DNA of 64,000 nucleotides from Trueperella pyogenes (GCF_900460345.1 NZ_UHHW01000002.1:1860001-1924000); one strand, 5' to 3'; counted from the stretch's first letter, positions 1-9,154 are shown. Numbers and translations: made by a program. Notes: generated by a model from the sequence alone, not told the origin.

Positions 1-523
1 AAATCGCCGTCTCGAACGCGAGCTCGTTGACCTGGCGCGTGGTGGCCGGGCCAAAGAATGCATCGAGCTGCCGGATGTGACGGCCGCCGAGCAGCGTCAG
101 TGACTGATGCTCACCCGCACCGATGGCACGTGCCGCAGGTAACGCGTTCGTGATGAAAGCTTTAGCTTCGGGGATGTCGATGTGTTCAAGTGCGTAGTAG
201 GCGCTTGACGAGTCGTCTATGAAGATCGTCGAGCAGGTGGCCACCAGTTTCGCCGCCGCCCGCGCCACGGACTCCTTCGCTTCCCTCTCCTGGCGGAGCC
301 GGAAGGAGAAGGGTGCCTCTGAAATGGAGGAGACCAGGAGACAGACCGTGCCGCGGTGGCGCGAAATCATTTGGCGAGATTCAAGTGCTGCAAGATCGCG
401 ATAGAGCGTCATCTGAGAAACACCGAAGTACTCGGAAAGATCCTCCACACGGAACGAGCCGCGATCTATGATCAGCTCGACGATGCGTGCTTGGCGCTCT
501 TCTCGCGTCATCTTGGCAGTCAC
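1..523 (-). CDS. DeoR-family transcriptional regulator (partial, C-terminus outside window)
   Basis: About 174 codons are visible; the gene runs off the left edge. I chose GTG at 523 because an AGGGGG ribosome-binding site lies about 6 nt upstream; ATG at 511 would be too far from it. The N-terminus has a DeoR-type winged helix-turn-helix (FRVEDLSEYFGVSQMTLYRD, about residues 24-43), followed by the start of a DeoR sensor domain of the sugar-phosphate-isomerase-like fold (IFIDDSSSAYYAL). DeoR proteins usually repress sugar operons and respond to a phosphorylated sugar. The gene follows the FGGY kinase by 43 bp on the same strand, so it probably belongs to the kinase operon and may control it. 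The effector is unknown. Confidence 0.85.
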   Translation of the reverse strand, partial: MTAKMTREERQARIVELIIDRGSFRVEDLSEYFGVSQMTLYRDLAALESRQMISRHRGTVCLLVSSISEAPFSFRLRQEREAKESVARAAAKLVATCSTIFIDDSSSAYYALEHIDIPEAKAFITNALPAARAIGAGEHQSLTLLGGRHIRQLDAFFGPATTRQVNELAFETAI

Positions 524-566
524 GTCAACCCCCTACGCTTCAGCTGAGTCCAGTTCGAACCAGCAG

Positions 567-2153
567 TTATTTCCGATTCTCCGCCACGTAGTCAACCACG
601 GCGTGGATGTGGTCCTGGTTGATCGCGAACTGTTCGATGTACTTGTCCGCGAAGAACTTGTACTCATCGTGGCGGTTCATGTTCGGCTCGATCCGTTCGC
701 GCTCGTGAACCATCGCGTTGGCCGCATCCTGGACCGAGTCATACAAGCCGGCGCCGGCCGCCGCCAGGATGCACGAGCCGAGGGTGACGGCGTCGCCGAC
801 CTCGGTCAAGGTGATGGGGATGCCGGTTACGTCGGCGTGCATCTGGATCCACTCGCGGGACTTGGTGGCACCACCGCAGGCCACGAACTGTTCCACGTCG
901 AACCCAGCCTCGCGAAGCTTGCGCATCGACGCCTCCACGCCGTAGCACACGGCCTCCTGGATAGCGCGGTAGACGTGTTCGCGGGTATGCGACAGCGACA
1001 GGCCGGTGAAGACGCCTCGCGCTTTCGCATCCGACCACGGGGTGCGATTGCCCTGGAAGTACTCGTTGACGATGAGGCCATCGCAGCCAATCGGGATATC
1101 CCGCGCACGAGTATTCATGACGTCGTAAGCACCAATGCCGATCTCATTGGCCGCCTTCTCAATGTCCTGGCAGAACTGATCCTTAAACCACTTCAATACT
1201 GAGCCCGACGACGTCAACGACGTTTCGACAGTGTATTGACCAGGGACGACGCCGTCGGTGTAACCGCCGAAGAAACCCGGGCCAGAAACCGGCTTTTCAG
1301 CCTGGCCCGACATGACGTGAGAGGAGCCGGTGACCAGGGACATCTTGCCCGGCTGGAGGACGTTCAGGCCGATCTGACCGTGCCAGGCGTCGCCGCCGCC
1401 CTGCGCGACTGGCGTGCCGGGGATGAGACCGAGGGCCTCGGCCGCGCGCTTGGTTAGGCCACCAAGGTGAACGCCGAGGTCCACCACGCGCTCGGGCAGC
1501 TTATCGAAGACGTCGCCCGCACCGGCCTGCTCGTACAGATCCACAGGCCAGCCGCCGTTGTCGCGGTCGTAATAAGCGCGATGAGCTGCAGTATTAATGT
1601 TCTGGGTCCACTGGCCGGTGAGCTGAAAGGTCAGCCAGTCCGGGGCATCGAGGAGTTTGTAGGCCTTGTCGTAGACCTCGGGCTCGTTTTCTCTTAGCCA
1701 GGCAGCCTTGAAGGGATACCACTCGGCTGTCGGGGGCAGGGTGCCGCCTCCGGTGTACCGCGTGACCGGGGACGTCGAGTCCTTCACCCGTGCGGCTTGC
1801 TCAGTTGCGCGCACGTCCATCCACATGATGGCGTTACGCAGTGCATCGCCGTTTTCGTTCATCGGCACGACGGTCATTGTGGTGGCATCGTAGGAAATAC
1901 CCGCAATCTCTGGGGGCTCGATGCCCGCCCGCGCCATGACGCGGTGCGTAGACGCGATCAGTGCCTGCCACCAGTCCTCCGGGCTTTGCTCTGCCCACCC
2001 CGGATACGGATGGGTGGTCTTGTACGGGGTGGCGGCGAACGCCACCGGCGAGCCAACCGTGTCGAAAATTCCAACGCGGCAGGACTCCGTCCCGAAATCG
2101 ATACCCATGAGGTACGGGCCAAGCGTGTATCGGTTAACTGCTCCTGTAGACAT
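567..2153 (-). CDS. FGGY-family carbohydrate kinase
   Basis: This 528-residue protein has the full length of the FGGY family, which phosphorylates sugars or polyols such as xylulose, ribulose, glycerol or erythritol with ATP in the cytoplasm. The N-terminal actin-like domain starts with the phosphate-binding motif MGIDFGTESCRVGIFD (about residues 17-32). The C-terminal domain has the family GG signature (FVACGGATKSREW) and a nucleotide-binding GDAVTLGSC stretch. A purine-rich AAGGAAGAGAAGG site precedes ATG 2153. It sits between a HAD-type sugar phosphatase and a DeoR regulator in one minus-strand operon. The substrate cannot be told from sequence; a ketopentose or polyol is an inference. Confidence 0.88.
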   Translation of the reverse strand: MSTGAVNRYTLGPYLMGIDFGTESCRVGIFDTVGSPVAFAATPYKTTHPYPGWAEQSPEDWWQALIASTHRVMARAGIEPPEIAGISYDATTMTVVPMNENGDALRNAIMWMDVRATEQAARVKDSTSPVTRYTGGGTLPPTAEWYPFKAAWLRENEPEVYDKAYKLLDAPDWLTFQLTGQWTQNINTAAHRAYYDRDNGGWPVDLYEQAGAGDVFDKLPERVVDLGVHLGGLTKRAAEALGLIPGTPVAQGGGDAWHGQIGLNVLQPGKMSLVTGSSHVMSGQAEKPVSGPGFFGGYTDGVVPGQYTVETSLTSSGSVLKWFKDQFCQDIEKAANEIGIGAYDVMNTRARDIPIGCDGLIVNEYFQGNRTPWSDAKARGVFTGLSLSHTREHVYRAIQEAVCYGVEASMRKLREAGFDVEQFVACGGATKSREWIQMHADVTGIPITLTEVGDAVTLGSCILAAAGAGLYDSVQDAANAMVHERERIEPNMNRHDEYKFFADKYIEQFAINQDHIHAVVDYVAENRK

Positions 2154-2254
2154 CCTTCTCTTCCTTGAGTTTGTTGTGTACCAGTTAGTTGCGAGGGGTG
2201 CGAGGGCGCCTGACGACGTCGGCGTCGTTTAGCTGGCTGCGCCCTGCGGCGTCG

Positions 2255-3106
2255 TCATTCTTCGTCCTCGTCTGCCCATCCCCACTCGGCGCGCATGTCT
2301 GCCGGGATGAGATGGTCGATGCGCTCGAGGACAAAGGTGGGTTGGCGGTCTTCCGGCAACTGCCGTGCTTCCTCCGCCGTGTTGTCACCGGTCAAGACGA
2401 GTGTGGAGGCCATGCCCGTATTAATCGCCATGCCGATATCTGTGTGAAGACGGTCTCCGACCATCATGCACGTGGAGGGATCCACATCGAGATCCCCGAT
2501 AGCCGCCTCCAACATCGCCGGCTCGGGCTTGCCCATATTTGCGTGAAGGGTGGTGCCCGTACACGCTTCTATCGCCGCCACGATGGCAGCAGCATCCGGT
2601 TCGCCGCGTCCTCCGGGGAAGGGACAGTAGCGATCCGGGTTCGTCGTAATGAGCAAAGCCCTCTGGTGGAACCAGATCGCGTCAAACGCGATTTGGAGCT
2701 TGCGGTAATCAAAAGTTCGATCGTAGGAGGCGATAACGATGTCGATCTCCGCCGGATTCTCACTCATCCGAATACCGGCGTCGCGTAGCGCCTTTTTCAA
2801 CGGTTCTTCCGAAATTGGGAAGACAGTTGCGTCCGGATGGTGAGCCTTCAGCCAACGAGTGGTAGTAACCACCGTGTTCGCGATTTCGCCCAGCAGGGTG
2901 GGGATGCCCAACTTCTCGAGTTTGACCACGTAGTCGTGAGGATCCTTCGTGGGGTTATTCGATAAGAACCGAACCGGCTTGCCCAGCCGACGCAACCCTT
3001 CGATCAACCTCTTCGCCCCCGGCAGGAGATGGTCCCCCAGATAGATGGTGCCGTCCTGGTCAAAGACGTAGGCGTCATAGAGTTTGGTCGGAGATGAATA
3101 CTGCAT
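2255..3106 (-). CDS. HAD-IIA family hydrolase (NagD-like phosphatase)
   Basis: The 283-residue protein has the HAD-IIA motifs. Motif I is FDQDGTIYLGD with the nucleophile and general-acid Asp pair (about residues 15-25). Motif II is RFLSNNPTK. Motif IV includes MVGDRLHTDIGMA near residue 217. Members dephosphorylate sugar phosphates, p-nitrophenyl phosphate-like substrates or nucleotides in the cytoplasm. It lies between the membrane protein (75 bp upstream) and the FGGY kinase (101 bp downstream), so it is likely co-transcribed. A phosphatase paired with a kinase in one sugar operon suggests substrate salvage or phosphate-ester detoxification. This is inference. Confidence 0.88.
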   Translation of the reverse strand: MQYSSPTKLYDAYVFDQDGTIYLGDHLLPGAKRLIEGLRRLGKPVRFLSNNPTKDPHDYVVKLEKLGIPTLLGEIANTVVTTTRWLKAHHPDATVFPISEEPLKKALRDAGIRMSENPAEIDIVIASYDRTFDYRKLQIAFDAIWFHQRALLITTNPDRYCPFPGGRGEPDAAAIVAAIEACTGTTLHANMGKPEPAMLEAAIGDLDVDPSTCMMVGDRLHTDIGMAINTGMASTLVLTGDNTAEEARQLPEDRQPTFVLERIDHLIPADMRAEWGWADEDEE

Positions 3107-3181
3107 GTCGATCCCTATCTCAGAAGAAGTAGATGATGTGGCTGGCCAATCCCGCCCGGCTCGGCCTGGGCGGGAGGCAGA

Positions 3182-4204
3182 TCATGCAACCAGCGCGAGC
3201 ACCGCGTACAGGGCGGTCGTACCGGTCCAGATGGCGAATGCCGGCGGATCGATGTGGGTGTCTCCGTTGGCACAGGTCGTGCGGGCCAGTAGCTCGCCTA
3301 GCAGGCCGCCCAGCGCGCCGACGATTCCGCCGATGACGCACACCAGAGCCATCTGGCCGCTCGTCCACGCCAACGGATCGGACGTGCCCGCCACGACTGG
3401 CATGAACTTGAGGGCCGCAATCGAGGCGAGGATCGTCATGTGGTGGGTCACTGGAGTCGGCAGGCCGCACGTGAGGAACACGAGTGACACTGCCGAGATT
3501 GCCCAGCCGATCAGCTGGGCGTGGTTCACGACCGTTCCACCAGAAATGTCAAAGAATGCCTGCACGACGGCAAGCGTGCCGAAGGCAGAGAGCAAGCCTG
3601 TGGTCAGACCGTGCATAGCGGTGTTCGACCACTTTTCCTGGTGTGCTACCCAGTGCTTGCCCTCGCCGACCTCAAGCAGGCCGAGCCCATGGGGTTTGGC
3701 AAACATGCCCGTCTTGCCAAATAGGTATCGCGTGGCGATCGCGAGAATGATGATCGTCAGAGCCACGGTGTCGGTGGCGCCGATGACCTCATTGCCGTAG
3801 TGCAGTGCGGGATCTGCCTTAAACGTTGGGAGGACGTAGGCCACGGCCAGGTTGATGACGTAGCCGAGCATACCCGTTATGCCACCAACGGCGAGCACAT
3901 CGGAACGGCCCAGCCCGGCTAGCGGCGAGACGATGTCACGACCGTTCGCGCCTTCACGCATGGCGCCCTTCCATGCGGCATAGGCGGCGGCCGTGGCACC
4001 GCCTGCAAAAGCGATGTGCGGACCGAAGACCGGTCCGAAAACGACCGAATCCATGAATGGACCTGCATTGACGCCAGACATGTATACGCCCAGGCCAAAG
4101 AGGTATGTCAAGCCGGTGAAGATGAAAGCAGTCTGACCGCCGATGGCGGCGCCAAACGCACCACCGCCAAAGGCTGCGACCAGCCAAAAGATATCGATTT
4201 CCAT
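3182..4204 (-). CDS. Multi-pass membrane protein, possible sugar permease (family not recognised)
   Basis: I chose ATG 4204 because an AAAGGA site lies 6 nt upstream; an upstream extension to 4483 is open but looks non-coding. The 340-residue product is almost entirely hydrophobic, with roughly nine to ten glycine-rich membrane segments starting at FWLVAAFGGGAFGAAIGG. A conserved-looking PTPVTHHMTILAS stretch with two adjacent histidines lies in the C-terminal half. I do not recognise the family. Its place at the head of an operon with a HAD phosphatase and an FGGY kinase, and divergent from a SorC regulator, suggests uptake or export of the same carbohydrate. That role is inferred from context only. 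Confidence 0.75.
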   Translation of the reverse strand: MEIDIFWLVAAFGGGAFGAAIGGQTAFIFTGLTYLFGLGVYMSGVNAGPFMDSVVFGPVFGPHIAFAGGATAAAYAAWKGAMREGANGRDIVSPLAGLGRSDVLAVGGITGMLGYVINLAVAYVLPTFKADPALHYGNEVIGATDTVALTIIILAIATRYLFGKTGMFAKPHGLGLLEVGEGKHWVAHQEKWSNTAMHGLTTGLLSAFGTLAVVQAFFDISGGTVVNHAQLIGWAISAVSLVFLTCGLPTPVTHHMTILASIAALKFMPVVAGTSDPLAWTSGQMALVCVIGGIVGALGGLLGELLARTTCANGDTHIDPPAFAIWTGTTALYAVLALVA

Positions 4205-4588
4205 GTGGATTCCTTTGTGGGTGACGGATAGATGTTGTACACAGCCGTCCAACCTGCGCTGGTTGGACGACGATGTCCGAAAGTCGTGGTCAGATCTTTG
4301 GCTTGTCCCCAGCAGCCTTACACCTCTGGCTACTCCGATGTAACAAACCAGACTGTGGAGCGAGGGAGTGCCACACTCACCCGCAAAGCCAAATTTCCGC
4401 CTGAAACTCAAAATAGCATCGGTTCTGTTGTTTTTAACACATCTGGTGAAAACATGCTCAAAGGTGCTCCGCGCAGGCTGCACTGGACATACTCCACTTC
4501 TGCATGTTCACTTAGCCGACCCCGCACGCGCCCGCCAAAACTGGGCTCGGATCTACACATCTGCGCTCAAGCGTGAGAACCTAGGGCT
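4205..4588. promoter_or_regulatory. Divergent intergenic region of the sugar island
   Basis: These 384 bp separate the minus-strand membrane-protein operon from the plus-strand SorC-type regulator, so both promoters should lie here. Two candidate sites stand out. One is a perfect 9-bp inverted repeat at 4246-4269. The other is an A/T-rich, partly symmetric stretch near 4425-4455 (TGTTGTTTTTAACACA). I see no open reading frame or RNA gene in it. Confidence 0.5.
4246..4269. promoter_or_regulatory. Perfect inverted repeat, candidate operator or leader hairpin
   Basis: CGTCCAACC, a 6-nt spacer TGCGCT, then GGTTGGACG: 9-bp perfect arms. It lies about 42 nt upstream of ATG 4204 of the membrane protein. 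The position fits an operator for the adjacent SorC- or DeoR-type regulator, or a 5'-leader hairpin. No T-run follows it, so a terminator is less likely. Confidence 0.5.
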
Positions 4589-5542
4589 ATGGCACCTACT
4601 CCCGAAGATCTGACTGAGCGCGACATCCTCGCACTCGACGCCGCCAAGCTCTATTACTCGGGAAAAACGCAGGCAGAAGTTGCCCACGATCTCCATATTT
4701 CCCGCCCGACCGTCTCTAAACTGCTGGGGTATGCCCAGCGGCAGGGCTTTGTCCGCATCAGCGTGATTGACCCGCGCGATCAGAGCAAGGACGTCATCGC
4801 CAAGCTCAAGCAGCGCTACGACCTGATCGAGGTGGTCTTGGTGTGCCCGCCCTTGCCAACTCGCGAATCCCTGTGGAATTCGCTGGGCTCAGCTGCCGCA
4901 CACATGATTTCGGATATGGTTCGCGACGGCGACGTGATCGGCATACACCCGTCTCAGACAATGTCCACCGTGGCCGAGTACCTCCAGCCCTCCCGCCGCA
5001 AGAATCTTCGCGTGGTTCAGCTGGCTGGCGGCTTGCTCCCAGACCAAGATAATCAACAGGTGGTGGCCCGGTTTGCAAGTTCATTGGGTGCTATGTGCCA
5101 TACGCTGCCGATCCCGGCTTTTGTCCACTCTGTCGCCGTGCGGAACCGCCTCGCCCGCGAGGAACACGTCCGCCCCATTTTGGCCCTGGGAACGCGAGCT
5201 AGAATCGCCATTTTTACGGTGGGCAGTTTCGAGGCGAACCTTCCGGCTCTTCCTGCGGCGATCTTCTCACGAAGCGACATTGCCGTCCTCAGAAAACGCG
5301 CAGTCGGCGATATCTGCGGCCGGTTTATTGATACGCACGGGCGCGTCTGCATACCGGATATCAACAATAAGACGTTCGGTATCTCCCTGCCCGACCTGCG
5401 TCGTAAGGAGCAAAAACTCCTCGTCGCCGGCGGAGAGGATAAGACGCACGCTATCTTTGCCTGCCTGGAAAACGGGTATGCCAATCGTGCCGTGATCGAC
5501 TATCAGACGGCCCACGCCGTTCTCCAGTTGGGCCACGACTAG
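4589..5542 (+). CDS. SorC/DeoR-type sugar-binding transcriptional regulator
   Basis: The 317-residue protein has an N-terminal helix-turn-helix (KTQAEVAHDLHISRPTVSKL, about residues 30-49) and a long C-terminal domain of the SorC sugar-binding type, including GDVIGIHPSQTMS, a typical NagB-like effector-binding segment. SorC proteins bind a sugar phosphate and activate or repress divergent catabolic operons. The gene is divergent from the membrane-protein/HAD/kinase operon and lies upstream of the FucP-like transporter on the same strand. It is therefore the likely local regulator of both arms. Confidence 0.88.
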   Translation: MAPTPEDLTERDILALDAAKLYYSGKTQAEVAHDLHISRPTVSKLLGYAQRQGFVRISVIDPRDQSKDVIAKLKQRYDLIEVVLVCPPLPTRESLWNSLGSAAAHMISDMVRDGDVIGIHPSQTMSTVAEYLQPSRRKNLRVVQLAGGLLPDQDNQQVVARFASSLGAMCHTLPIPAFVHSVAVRNRLAREEHVRPILALGTRARIAIFTVGSFEANLPALPAAIFSRSDIAVLRKRAVGDICGRFIDTHGRVCIPDINNKTFGISLPDLRRKEQKLLVAGGEDKTHAIFACLENGYANRAVIDYQTAHAVLQLGHD

Positions 5543-5790
5543 GTCAAACTCGTCGGGGCTAAAACGCGCGGGGAACAAATGTTCCACTTGGCATCATTTG
5601 ATCGAAAAGGCGCCTCTTAGGCTCAGATTTTTGGCCATTTTTCCGCACCAGCGCGCCATTTTCCCGGGAGCACATTCGTTCCCATGCAGGTCTTCTCATA
5701 GACTCAGCCCCGTCATATCCTCGTCTCACGCGCTGCACAGATCTGTCCAGCCTCACACAAACCACATCTCTCGTCATCAAGGAAGAAGAC

Positions 5791-7149
5791 ATGAGTATCG
5801 ACAACGACGTCATCGGTAAAAAGAACACCTCGTTTGGGTTGATCAAGGATCCCTCCCGGCAAATGCCGGACGGATACCTGTCTAAGACCCCCATGTTCCA
5901 ATACATTCTCGTCTCCATCTGCTTCCCCATGTGGGGTGCAGCCGCAAGCTTGAACGACATCTTGATTACCCAGTTCAAGACCATCTTCACGCTCTCAGAT
6001 TTCGCCTCCGCGTTTGTGCAGTCCGCTTTCTACGGCGGCTACTTCCTGCTGGCCATTCCGGCGTCGCGCATCATCCGCAAGTGGAGCTACAAGAGCGGTA
6101 TCCTGATCGGCTTGTGTTTCTACATCATCGGCTGCACGATGTTCTTCCCGGCCTCGCACATGGCTACCTATTCGGTCTTCCTCGCGGCACTATTTGCGAT
6201 TGCGACCGGCCTTTCTTTCCTCGAGACGTCGTGCAACACCTATTCCTCGATGCTCGGCCCACGCCGCCTCGCCACACTACGCCTCAACATCTCCCAGACT
6301 TTCTACCCCCTCGGCTCAATTTTCGGCATTCTGCTGGGCAAGTACCTCATCTTCACCGACGGCGAGGCACTTGACAAGCAGTTCAGCGCGCTCGACGCCG
6401 AGGCCCACCGCCAGCTTGCCGAGCAGATGCTCCAGCGCACGCTGGCTCCTTACCGTTTCATCATCATCGTCCTCGCGATCGTTCTCCTCCTCGTGGCGCT
6501 GACCCAGATGCCCCACGCCAAGCCGCTAGTTGCTGGCAAGGAAGCCAAGGCCACCATCGGCGAGACGCTGCGCTACCTCGCCCGTAATCGCTCATTCCGC
6601 CAAGGTATTTTCGCCCAGTTCATGTACGTCGGCATGCAGACCGCCGTCTGGTCTTTCACTATCCGCCTGGCGCTCAACCTGGACCCGAACATTAACGAGC
6701 GTTCGGCGTCTAACTACATGGTCGCCGCTTTCATCGCTTTCTTCCTGGGCAAGGTGATCGCGAACGTGCTCATGACGAAATTCGACGAAAACCTGGTCCT
6801 CATCGGCTATTCGGTGGCAGGATTCTTTGCCTTGCTCGGGGTTATTTTTATCCCCTCCATCGTCGCGGTCTACTTCGCGGTCCTCACCTCTGGCCTATTC
6901 GGTCCGTGCTGGGCCACCATCTACGCACGGAGTTTGGACGCCATCGAAGACAAGCGCCACACCGAAACAGGCGGTGCAGTGATCGTGATGTCGATCGTCG
7001 GCGGCGCGGTGATCCCGGTGATACAGGGATTCGTCTCCGACCAGCTCGGGTCCATGCAGACCGCCTTCGTCGTCTCCCTAGTGTGCTTCACCGTCGTCCT
7101 CGCCTACTTCGTTGGCCAGCACCGATTGGCCTCATCACACGCCGCCTAA
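5791..7149 (+). CDS. FucP-like sugar:H+ symporter (MFS)
   Basis: The 452-residue MFS transporter resembles the fucose permease branch. Typical segments are FVQSAFYGGYFLLAIPASR (about residues 71-89), GLSFLETSCNTYSSMLGPR in helix 4/5, and NISQTFYPLGSIFG. Twelve hydrophobic segments can be counted. It starts at ATG 5791 behind an AGGAAGA site. The family imports L-fucose and other hexoses with protons across the inner membrane. A 31-bp gap separates it from the epimerase-like gene, with the kinase overlapping next, so transporter, epimerase and kinase form one operon. L-fucose itself is unproven: no fucose isomerase or fuculose aldolase is present here. Confidence 0.88.
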   Translation: MSIDNDVIGKKNTSFGLIKDPSRQMPDGYLSKTPMFQYILVSICFPMWGAAASLNDILITQFKTIFTLSDFASAFVQSAFYGGYFLLAIPASRIIRKWSYKSGILIGLCFYIIGCTMFFPASHMATYSVFLAALFAIATGLSFLETSCNTYSSMLGPRRLATLRLNISQTFYPLGSIFGILLGKYLIFTDGEALDKQFSALDAEAHRQLAEQMLQRTLAPYRFIIIVLAIVLLLVALTQMPHAKPLVAGKEAKATIGETLRYLARNRSFRQGIFAQFMYVGMQTAVWSFTIRLALNLDPNINERSASNYMVAAFIAFFLGKVIANVLMTKFDENLVLIGYSVAGFFALLGVIFIPSIVAVYFAVLTSGLFGPCWATIYARSLDAIEDKRHTETGGAVIVMSIVGGAVIPVIQGFVSDQLGSMQTAFVVSLVCFTVVLAYFVGQHRLASSHAA

Positions 7150-7180
7150 GTCCCACCCACACGCTTTGAATTGAGGAAAA

Positions 7181-8197
7181 ATGTACACTCTTACACTTCA
7201 CGAACAATTCTTCGACCACACCCCGCAGACCATCATCAGCTCCGGCGCGCTGCGCGTCATCACCAAGCGTTACTCGAGCGGCATCGCTTCGCTGACGATC
7301 GCTAACGAACGCGGACACGTCGAGGTGCTCCCCTTCATGGGGCAAATCATTTGGGACGCCGTCTTCGATGGCCACTCGCTGCGCATGAAGAACATGTTCC
7401 CGGAACCCCGCCCAGCCACCGAAATCACAGACACCTACGGCTGCTTCGCCTTCCATTCTGGTCTCCTGGCCGCAGGCTGCCCTTCTCCCGACGACGACCA
7501 CCCGCTCCACGGCGAGTTCCCCTGCGCTCCCATGCAGGAGGCGTGGTTGGAGATCACGGAGGATTCTATTCGCGTCGTGTCGATGCGTGAATACGTCAAG
7601 GGCTTCGGCCACCACTACCGCGCGATGCCGTCAGTAAAGCTGGCTGCCGGCAGCGCACAGTTCGACATCGAGCTGGCAGTGACCAACCTCAGCGAATATC
7701 AGCCGATGCCGCTGCAGTACATGTGCCACATGAATTATGCATTCGTCGAAGGCGGGCAGATGAGTCAGTCCCTGCCGGAGGGAGCCTTCCAGCTCAGGCG
7801 CTCCATCCCCGCACACGTCACCCCCACTGCGCGCTGGAAGGACATCAACGCCCAGATCCTCGCCGGCGAGATCGACGCTGACAGCCTCGACGTCGCCAAA
7901 GAGTTCGACCCGGAGATCGTCTACTTCGCCGACGACTTGCCCTCCTCCGGGGACAATCTCGAATTTACGCTCGCAAGTCCGGAAGGCTACGCGTTCTTTG
8001 TTGAGTTTTCTTCAAAGGATTTCCCGGTGGCAACCAGATGGCTGCTCTACAATGCAGACCAACAGGTGGCCGCTTTCGTCCTGCCCGGCACGTCACGCCC
8101 GGAGGGGCGCATTGCGGCCCAAAAGTGCGGGATGCTGATCGAGCTCAAGGCGGGCGAGACACGGAATTTCACGGTTACGACAGGAGTAAAGAACTGA
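7181..8197 (+). CDS. Aldose 1-epimerase-like protein (DUF4432 type)
   Basis: The 338-residue protein has the overall pattern of the galactose-mutarotase fold: an N-terminal VEVLPFMGQIIWDAVFDG strand block, a FHSGLLAAGC segment, DDDHPLHGEF (His near residue 109), and a C-terminal glutamate-containing CGMLIELKAGE. These proteins interconvert sugar anomers or bind sugars in the cytoplasm. It follows the FucP-like transporter and its stop codon overlaps the start of the ribokinase-family gene (TGATG at 8195-8199), which implies translational coupling. The substrate is not assignable from sequence. Confidence 0.82.
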   Translation: MYTLTLHEQFFDHTPQTIISSGALRVITKRYSSGIASLTIANERGHVEVLPFMGQIIWDAVFDGHSLRMKNMFPEPRPATEITDTYGCFAFHSGLLAAGCPSPDDDHPLHGEFPCAPMQEAWLEITEDSIRVVSMREYVKGFGHHYRAMPSVKLAAGSAQFDIELAVTNLSEYQPMPLQYMCHMNYAFVEGGQMSQSLPEGAFQLRRSIPAHVTPTARWKDINAQILAGEIDADSLDVAKEFDPEIVYFADDLPSSGDNLEFTLASPEGYAFFVEFSSKDFPVATRWLLYNADQQVAAFVLPGTSRPEGRIAAQKCGMLIELKAGETRNFTVTTGVKN

Positions 8198-9102
8198 TGG
8201 ATATCGCGGTTATTGGATCAAACATGGTCGACCTGATCTCCTACATCGATCGCATGCCGCAAGAAGGCGAAACTGTGGAGGCGCCCGATTTCAGCATAGG
8301 TTGTGGAGGCAAGGGCGCTAACCAAGCTGTCGCGGCGGCGCGCCTGGGATCCGATGTGTTCATGCTGACTCGCGTCGGCAACGACGTCTTCGCGGACAAC
8401 ACGATCGAGAATTTCCGACGCAATGGCATCGATACGGAATACGTGTTGCGCACCGATTCCACCTCTGGGGTGGCACCGATTTTTGTCGATCCGCAGTCGC
8501 ACAACTCAATCCTTATTATCAAGGGAGCAAACGGTTTCCTCACTCCCCAAGATATCGAGGACGCCGCTGAGAAGATCGCCACGTGTCGGCTCATCGTGCT
8601 GCAACTCGAGATTCCCCTGGAAAGCGTGTACGCCGCTATCCAGTTCGGCAAAGCCCACGGCATCCCGGTGCTGCTCAACCCCGCTCCCGCTCAGCCCGAC
8701 CTCGAGTTGGAAAAGGTCAAAGACTGCACTTATTTCGTCCCGAACGAGAGTGAGCTGTCCTTGCTGACGGGCATGCCGGTCGACACAATCACCGATATTG
8801 AAAACGCGGCCCATGCGCTCCTCGAGGCCGGGATTCGCGACGTCATCGTCACCTTGGGATCGAAGGGAGCCCTTTGGGTCAATGCGGAACAGTCCAAGCA
8901 CTTCGCGGCACCCAAGGTCAATGCGGTAGATACCACCGGCGCAGGCGACGCATTTATCGGCTGCTTCTCCCACGAACTAGTGGAGAGCGGCGACGTCGAA
9001 ATCGCGATCGAAACCGCCATCCGCTATGCCTCCGATTCGGTGACCCGCAAAGGAACCCAGACTTCCTATGCGAGCGCTGAACAATTCGGCTCCGCACAAT
9101 AG
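8197..9102 (+). CDS. Ribokinase-family (PfkB) carbohydrate kinase
   Basis: I chose ATG 8197, which overlaps the TGA of the upstream gene. The 301-residue product begins with a typical PfkB N-terminus (MDIAVIGSNMVDLISYIDRM). It has the GGKGANQAVAAARLG sugar-binding glycine motif (about residues 37-51) and the C-terminal PfkB signature VDTTGAGDAFIG with the catalytic Asp (about residues 248-259). Ribokinases phosphorylate ribose or related sugars at the 5 position using ATP. It is the third gene of the transporter-epimerase-kinase operon. It is close to ribokinase, but another pentose or hexose is possible given the FucP-like partner. Confidence 0.88.
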   Translation: MDIAVIGSNMVDLISYIDRMPQEGETVEAPDFSIGCGGKGANQAVAAARLGSDVFMLTRVGNDVFADNTIENFRRNGIDTEYVLRTDSTSGVAPIFVDPQSHNSILIIKGANGFLTPQDIEDAAEKIATCRLIVLQLEIPLESVYAAIQFGKAHGIPVLLNPAPAQPDLELEKVKDCTYFVPNESELSLLTGMPVDTITDIENAAHALLEAGIRDVIVTLGSKGALWVNAEQSKHFAAPKVNAVDTTGAGDAFIGCFSHELVESGDVEIAIETAIRYASDSVTRKGTQTSYASAEQFGSAQ

Positions 9103-9123
9103 CCGCCGAGAAGGCCTAACACA

Positions 9124-9154
9124 ATGTGGCTGGGAGCGATGCTCCCAGCCACAT
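9124..9154. terminator. Bidirectional hairpin between the sugar operon and clpC
   Basis: A perfect 14-bp stem (9124-9137 with 9141-9154, core TGGCTGGGAGC) and a GAT loop lie between the convergent ribokinase-family and clpC genes. No strong T-tract follows on either strand. A terminator role is inferred from position and stem stability. Confidence 0.75.

Noticed and set aside
5791..7149. Naming the island an L-fucose operon
   Set aside because: Only the transporter is FucP-like; fucose isomerase, fuculose kinase and aldolase of the classical route are not found in this window.
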